Positions 14,266 through 17,080 of a DNA stretch of 17,080 nt are shown piece after piece. The first letter of the stretch is position 1, and each line of letters opens with the position of its first letter. The position numbers were made by a program, and so were the translations under genes. Under the pieces are notes generated by a model. That model was not told the DNA's origin. It saw only the letters and a program-made list of their open reading frames with translations, and made no database searches. Source of the stretch: Bacillota bacterium (GTDB taxonomy: Bacteria; Bacillota; Clostridia; Peptostreptococcales; Anaerovoracaceae); NCBI GenBank assembly GCA_016284485.1, contig JAEEOX010000081.1:1-17080 (forward strand), read 5' to 3'.

Positions 14266-14796
14266 TTATTTCACCAGCGAATTGGCGTATTCTATGGCGA
14301 TAATGGTCTTGGCGTCGTCGATCTCTCCCCTCATGACCATCTGGTGAAGGTCGTCTATGCTCCAGTCTTCCATGTCGATGGCCTCGTTCTCGTCGAAGTC
14401 AGTCTCCCCCGGCGTAAGCCCCTCCATCAGATATAGATAAAGCACCTCTTCGGAGTATCCCACGGTGGGATAAAACCTGGTAAGATACTTAACTGAGGGC
14501 GCAGTGTATCCTGTTTCCTCCCTGAGTTCCCTTATGGCCGCATCCATCGGATCCTCACCCGGATCGATCTTGCCCGCAGGCACCTCGAACATGACTTTGC
14601 CCGCAGGTTTCCTGAACTGCCTGATCATCGCCATTCTGCGCTCACCTGTGACTGCGATTATGACTGCTCCGCCGCTGTGCTCTATGATCTCTCTGTAGCT
14701 GGTGCCGGACTTCACCGTCACCTTCTGCTTCTTGAGATTGATTATCTTTCCCTCGTATATTCTCTCTTCTGAAAGAGTTTTTTCTTCAAAAGTCAT
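14266..14796 (-). CDS. nudF: NUDIX hydrolase, ADP-ribose pyrophosphatase type
   Basis: NudF-type enzymes hydrolyse ADP-ribose to AMP and ribose 5-phosphate. The 176-residue protein has the ADP-ribose pyrophosphatase layout: an N-terminal beta region with YEGKIINLKKQKV, IRQFRKPAG (58-66) ahead of the box, and a complete Nudix box from Gly75 to Tyr97 (GKIDPGED, then RELREETGY). The FYPTVGYSEEVLYLYL stretch follows the box, as in YqkG/NudF proteins. The ATG lies five bases after GGAGG. The gene stands upstream of the xerD-like gene, separated by 117 bases containing that gene's own promoter. ADP-ribose as substrate is inferred from family similarity; other nucleoside diphosphate derivatives are possible. 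Confidence 0.93.
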   Translation of the reverse strand: MTFEEKTLSEERIYEGKIINLKKQKVTVKSGTSYREIIEHSGGAVIIAVTGERRMAMIRQFRKPAGKVMFEVPAGKIDPGEDPMDAAIRELREETGYTAPSVKYLTRFYPTVGYSEEVLYLYLMEGLTPGETDFDENEAIDMEDWSIDDLHQMVMRGEIDDAKTIIAIEYANSLVK

Positions 14797-14832
14797 TTCT
14801 TCCTCCCGTTCAAAAAACGCTGATCTGTAATA

Positions 14833-14861
14833 ATTATTCTATCATTCCGCTGATTTTTCAA
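14833..14861 (-). promoter_or_regulatory. Promoter of nudF
   Basis: TTGAAA (14856-14861) and AATAAT (14833-14838) with a 17-base spacer, read on the minus strand, precede nudF by about 36 bases. Both hexamers deviate little from consensus. Confidence 0.65.
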
Positions 14862-14903
14862 CCGTTTTTAAAGATAAATGCCCGTATTTTTTGATATTTG
14901 CTC

Positions 14904-14932
14904 TTGCATTTCAAGATTTTATGTTATATTAT
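14904..14932 (+). promoter_or_regulatory. Promoter of the YprB-like gene
   Basis: TTGCAT (14904-14909), a 17-base spacer and TATTAT (14927-14932) lie in AT-rich sequence. Transcription would start near 14939, directly at the first leader hairpin, and leave a leader of about 100 bases before the ATG at 15040. Confidence 0.65.
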
Positions 14933-14940
14933 CAAATTGT

Positions 14941-15023
14941 GGTTATCCCCCCTGATAACCTCATAATCTCAAATCCAAAATACCCCTTTTGAACAAAGTA
15001 GTCTGCACCTCGCGGACTATTTT
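14941..15023 (+). promoter_or_regulatory. Structured leader with a 5' hairpin and a terminator-like hairpin
   Basis: The first element is a perfect 7-bp stem, GGTTATC (14941-14947) with GATAACC (14954-14960), around a C-rich six-base loop at the predicted 5' end of the transcript. The second is a 12-pair stem with two G-U pairs (14995-15006 with 15012-15023) and loop ACCTC, running into TTTTGTTATAT just before the start codon. The second resembles an intrinsic terminator placed between promoter and gene. No known riboswitch or T-box signature was found. Confidence 0.5.
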
Positions 15024-15039
15024 GTTATATACCTCACCC

Positions 15040-16065
15040 ATGGAAACATACACCTACAGTTATAAAACTGAATTATTCAGATATCCCATATTCGACGAGT
15101 ACTTCGGCGGCATGAGCCTCTGCTGCTTCGACATCGAGACCCTGGGGCTGTCCCCTTCCCGCTCACCCATGATCCTGGCAGGATTTCTGGACGTGGACTC
15201 AGAGGGAAACGCAGTTAATACCCAGTACTATCTGGACACCCCCGAGGGTGAGGCGGAGCTTCTCAGGAAGACCGTGGAGAAGCTGAACTCCGTAGATATG
15301 ATCATTACCTACAACGGGAAGAGCTTCGATATCCCCTACGTGTTGAAACGATACTCCATGATCCACGGCAGCGTTCCGGAGATCAGGCCCTTCAACCTGG
15401 ATCTCTATCAGATGGTCAGGTACGGGAGCTCACTGAAGGATGTGCTCAGCGGCATGAGCCAGAAGCACATCGAAAGATACATGGGCGTTGCGGATGAAAG
15501 AGATGACGAGATCTCAGGCGCGGAATCCATACAGCTGTACCAGGCCGCCTTCTATGAGACCGATCCCGTCGTAAGAAGATCCATAGTTGACAAGATCCTG
15601 CTTCACAACTCTGACGACGTGGCCCAGCTTTACAGGATCCTGCCCGTCATAAGGCAGTGTGATCTGCACAAAGCACTGATGATGAAAGGATATCCCGTCT
15701 CAAGGCACGGTCTTACAAATGTCCTGATCCCGGACAGGCTCACCATCACCCAGAACCGCCTTGTATCCGGCAGGCTCAGGATCACCGGGACCTACCCGGG
15801 AGAACCCTTCAGCTATGTGAGTTTTCCTTCCATCGACAGACCCTTTGACGCCGAGTTCCGGACTGACGGAACTTTCGAGATAAGTCTGCCCGTAGAAAGG
15901 CGCTCCGGGGCCCTCATTTCCGATCTGAGAGAGTTTCTTCCGGATTTCGAGGATTTCTCCGATTACGGCGGATATGTCAACGGATATCTGATTTTAAAGG
16001 AAAACGGGGAACCGAACTGCCGGGAGATAAATGCTCTTGCACGTAAAATTGTACAAATTGTTTAA
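15040..16065 (+). CDS. YprB-like ribonuclease H-fold (DEDD) exonuclease
   Basis: The 341-residue protein is a predicted 3'-5' exonuclease of the YprB type. The DEDD carboxylates visible are Asp31 and Glu33 in CFDIETLGLSP, Asp97 in ITYNGKSFDIPYV (89-101), and Asp193 in LLHNSDDVAQL. The fourth motif has His189 where YprB-type DEDDy enzymes usually have Tyr (Y-x3-D), so the metal-site chemistry could differ. The nuclease domain ends near residue 210; about 130 residues of mostly beta-rich sequence follow, which I do not recognise. An upstream TTG at 14989 would add 17 residues, but it would place a strong hairpin inside the coding region and give an N-terminus unlike the family, so I chose ATG 15040. 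Neither start has a clear Shine-Dalgarno site. Nucleic acid substrate unknown. Confidence 0.85.
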   Translation: METYTYSYKTELFRYPIFDEYFGGMSLCCFDIETLGLSPSRSPMILAGFLDVDSEGNAVNTQYYLDTPEGEAELLRKTVEKLNSVDMIITYNGKSFDIPYVLKRYSMIHGSVPEIRPFNLDLYQMVRYGSSLKDVLSGMSQKHIERYMGVADERDDEISGAESIQLYQAAFYETDPVVRRSIVDKILLHNSDDVAQLYRILPVIRQCDLHKALMMKGYPVSRHGLTNVLIPDRLTITQNRLVSGRLRITGTYPGEPFSYVSFPSIDRPFDAEFRTDGTFEISLPVERRSGALISDLREFLPDFEDFSDYGGYVNGYLILKENGEPNCREINALARKIVQIV

Positions 16066-16074
16066 AATTTCCAC

Positions 16075-16103
16075 TTGAAATTACTTCGCAGGTGTTATAT
16101 AAT
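16075..16103 (+). promoter_or_regulatory. Promoter of tRNA-Glu
   Basis: TTGAAA (16075-16080), a 17-base spacer and a perfect TATAAT (16098-16103) stand 13 bases before the mature 5' end of the tRNA. This is typical of a strong stable-RNA promoter. Confidence 0.88.
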
Positions 16104-16116
16104 CACTAAGCGATGT

Positions 16117-16191
16117 GGCTCTGTGGTCAAGCGGTCAAGACTCCGCCCTCTCACGGCGGCTACCCGAGTTCGAATCTCGGCAGAGTCACCA
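16117..16191 (+). tRNA. tRNA-Glu (anticodon CTC)
   Basis: A complete cloverleaf can be drawn. The acceptor stem is GGCTCTG with CAGAGTC (one G-U pair), discriminator A and an encoded CCA (16189-16191). The anticodon stem CCGCC/GGCGG (16143-16147, 16155-16159) encloses the loop CTCTCAC with anticodon CTC at 16150-16152, which reads GAG. The T arm CCGAG-TTCGAAT-CTCGG is perfect (16164-16180). A CTC isoacceptor beside the usual TTC one fits the frequent GAG codons of neighbouring genes. Confidence 0.97.
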
Positions 16192-16195
16192 AGCG

Positions 16196-16226
16196 AAGAC
16201 CCGATCCGTAAGGATCGGGTCTTTTT
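16196..16226 (+). terminator. Intrinsic terminator of tRNA-Glu
   Basis: A 12-bp perfect stem (16196-16207 with 16212-16223) with loop GTAA runs directly into a T-tract. It starts five bases after the tRNA CCA end. It lies between the tRNA and the convergent ATPase gene but lacks a good T-tract on the opposite strand. Confidence 0.93.
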
Positions 16227-16233
16227 TCGTATC

Positions 16234-16983
16234 TTATTCTGTCCGGTCTTCCTGAGGCTCTTCTCCCAGCAGAAGCTCCAGCATGCGCTGCCTATGGTTT
16301 ATGAACATCTCCGTCACCCTGTAGCTCTCGGTATCCTCATATCTCACCGGGGCAAGGGGCGCACTGTCGAAGCTGAGTATCTCGGCGTCAGGGATAGCCA
16401 GCAGCACCGGAGAATGGGTGGCCACGATGAACTGTGCCCCCTGAGAGGCACATTCGGCCATCTTTACCAGCATGGCCATCTGTCTCTGTGGAGACAGTGC
16501 CGCTTCAGGCTCGTCCATGAGATACAGGCCGCCGGGTCTGAAATTCTCCTTTGCTACAGACAGAAAACTCTCCCCGTGGGACTGTCTGTGGAGAAACATG
16601 GGATTTCCCCCTTCCCTGCTGTATTCCTCCTCTGCGGTGGCCACGTTATAGAAGCTCTCCGCCCTCAGAAAATATCCCCACTGTGCCCTCCTGCTGCCTC
16701 TGGAAAGTGTCAGGGCGCTGCAGAGATCCGAATGCGAGTCATAGGTGGAGAATCTGTAGTTTCTGGTGCCTCCTTCCGGATTGAATCCGTACTGCACGGC
16801 TATGGCCTCCAGCAACGTGGATTTTCCCGAACCGTTCTCCCCCACAAAAAACGTGACCGGACGCCTGAACTCCAGTTCATCCAGTTCCGACAGCGCAGGA
16901 ATGTTCCTGAGATAGCTGTCGCGGCCGATCTTTGACCAGTCTATTCTTAATCCATGTATTATCAGATCCGTTTTTGCGTTCAT
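16234..16983 (-). CDS. AAA/ABC-type predicted ATPase (COG3910-like)
   Basis: The 249-residue protein is a single soluble nucleotide-binding domain of the ABC/SMC ATPase fold, without membrane segments. It shows Walker A GENGSGKST (48-56), an ABC-like signature QSHGES (134-139), Walker B with catalytic Glu in LYLMDEPE (152-159), a D-loop-like AALSPQRQ, and a switch histidine in ATHSPVLL (188-195). Such lone AAA ATPases are often called predicted ATPases; some act in DNA repair or defence, but no partner gene is visible here, so no role is assigned. The ATG at 16983 has only a weak ribosome binding site. It converges on the tRNA gene. Confidence 0.87.
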   Translation of the reverse strand: MNAKTDLIIHGLRIDWSKIGRDSYLRNIPALSELDELEFRRPVTFFVGENGSGKSTLLEAIAVQYGFNPEGGTRNYRFSTYDSHSDLCSALTLSRGSRRAQWGYFLRAESFYNVATAEEEYSREGGNPMFLHRQSHGESFLSVAKENFRPGGLYLMDEPEAALSPQRQMAMLVKMAECASQGAQFIVATHSPVLLAIPDAEILSFDSAPLAPVRYEDTESYRVTEMFINHRQRMLELLLGEEPQEDRTE

Positions 16984-16997
16984 AATTTCATTCTGAG

Positions 16998-17020
16998 CCG
17001 GGCAAATGCGCCGGTTTTTT
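16998..17020 (+). terminator. Terminator-like hairpin upstream of the ATPase gene
   Basis: CCGGGC (16998-17003) pairs with GC-CCGG (17008-17014, one bulged G) around AAAT and is followed by six Ts on the plus strand. No plus-strand gene ends here, so it might instead block antisense transcription or form structure in the ATPase leader on the minus strand. Confidence 0.35.
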
Positions 17021-17033
17021 GCTCTTCGGGTAC

Positions 17034-17039
17034 ATTATA
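17034..17039 (-). promoter_or_regulatory. Probable -10 box of the ATPase gene
   Basis: A consensus TATAAT on the minus strand lies 51 bases before the ATPase start codon. No convincing -35 hexamer is present at 16-18 bases, so the promoter is tentative. Confidence 0.45.
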
Positions 17040-17070
17040 TCGCAAAAAAACATTTTCCAGTACAAAAATA

Positions 17071-17079
17071 TGGTATAAT
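17071..17079 (+). promoter_or_regulatory. Extended -10 element for a gene beyond the right edge
   Basis: TGG followed by a perfect TATAAT (17074-17079) sits at the very end of the window on the plus strand. A transcription unit divergent from the ATPase gene probably begins just outside. Confidence 0.45.
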
Positions 17080-17080
17080 G

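Noticed and set aside
14941..15039. T-box leader or known riboswitch before the YprB-like gene
   Set aside because: The leader is too short and lacks the conserved T-box bulge sequence; no other riboswitch core was recognised and the downstream gene is not metabolic.
16117..16240. Integration (att) site of a mobile element at the tRNA 3' end
   Set aside because: No integrase, direct repeat of the tRNA end, or atypical sequence follows; the tRNA runs straight into its terminator and a housekeeping-like gene.
16075..16935. Open frame of 286 codons on the plus strand
   Set aside because: It runs through the tRNA-Glu promoter, the tRNA, a terminator and the antisense of the ATPase gene, and has no protein-like features.

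Overview
The window is an ordinary-looking chromosomal stretch of an anaerobic Bacillota, most likely a Clostridia/Eubacteriales member. This is inferred from the strong AGGAGG-type ribosome binding sites, a cell-wall-binding-repeat-2 (CWB2) surface hydrolase, the four-cysteine form of ribosomal protein L28, a tRNA with an encoded CCA end, and GC-leaning, GAG-rich coding sequence. A genus cannot be named from the sequence alone. Genes are densely packed; no gene-free stretch reaches 300 bases, and the longest, 14797-15039, holds two divergent promoters and two hairpins.

Layout, left to right. (1) 1-2146, minus strand: queH (epoxyqueuosine reductase) followed by priA (primosomal helicase, cut by the window edge). 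A plus-strand radical SAM protein (2252-3205) diverges from them through a compact region whose two predicted promoters face each other. (2) 3209-6694: a bidirectional terminator, then the minus-strand pair tdk (thymidine kinase) and a 926-residue secreted SH3/glucosaminidase/CWB2 wall hydrolase. (3) 6711-7071: rpmB (L28) with its own terminator and strong promoter. (4) 7090-12708, minus strand: seven tightly packed genes in the order of transcription aroF-aroA-aroQ-larE-larB-larC-GNAT, every junction overlapping or one base apart. Three are shikimate-pathway enzymes. Three build the nickel-pincer nucleotide (NPN) cofactor, with no larA in view. (5) 12742-13251: rplS (L19) with terminator, promoter and leader. 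(6) 13270-14861: nudF and a XerD-like tyrosine recombinase whose active site is altered at three of six catalytic positions, driven by a consensus-like promoter with a palindrome over its -35 box. (7) 14904-16226, plus strand: a YprB-like DEDD exonuclease behind a structured leader, then tRNA-Glu(CTC) with a canonical promoter and terminator. (8) 16234-16983, minus strand: an ABC-type predicted ATPase. The right edge holds a promoter-like element for a gene outside the window.

No mobile element, CRISPR array, phage or defence island is visible. The observations most worth following are the degenerate XerD-like protein with its operator-like palindrome, the joining of shikimate and NPN-cofactor genes into one unit with a LarE that lacks its C-terminal domain, and the structured leader before the YprB-like gene. 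These are subtle deviations within known families rather than an evident new multi-gene system.
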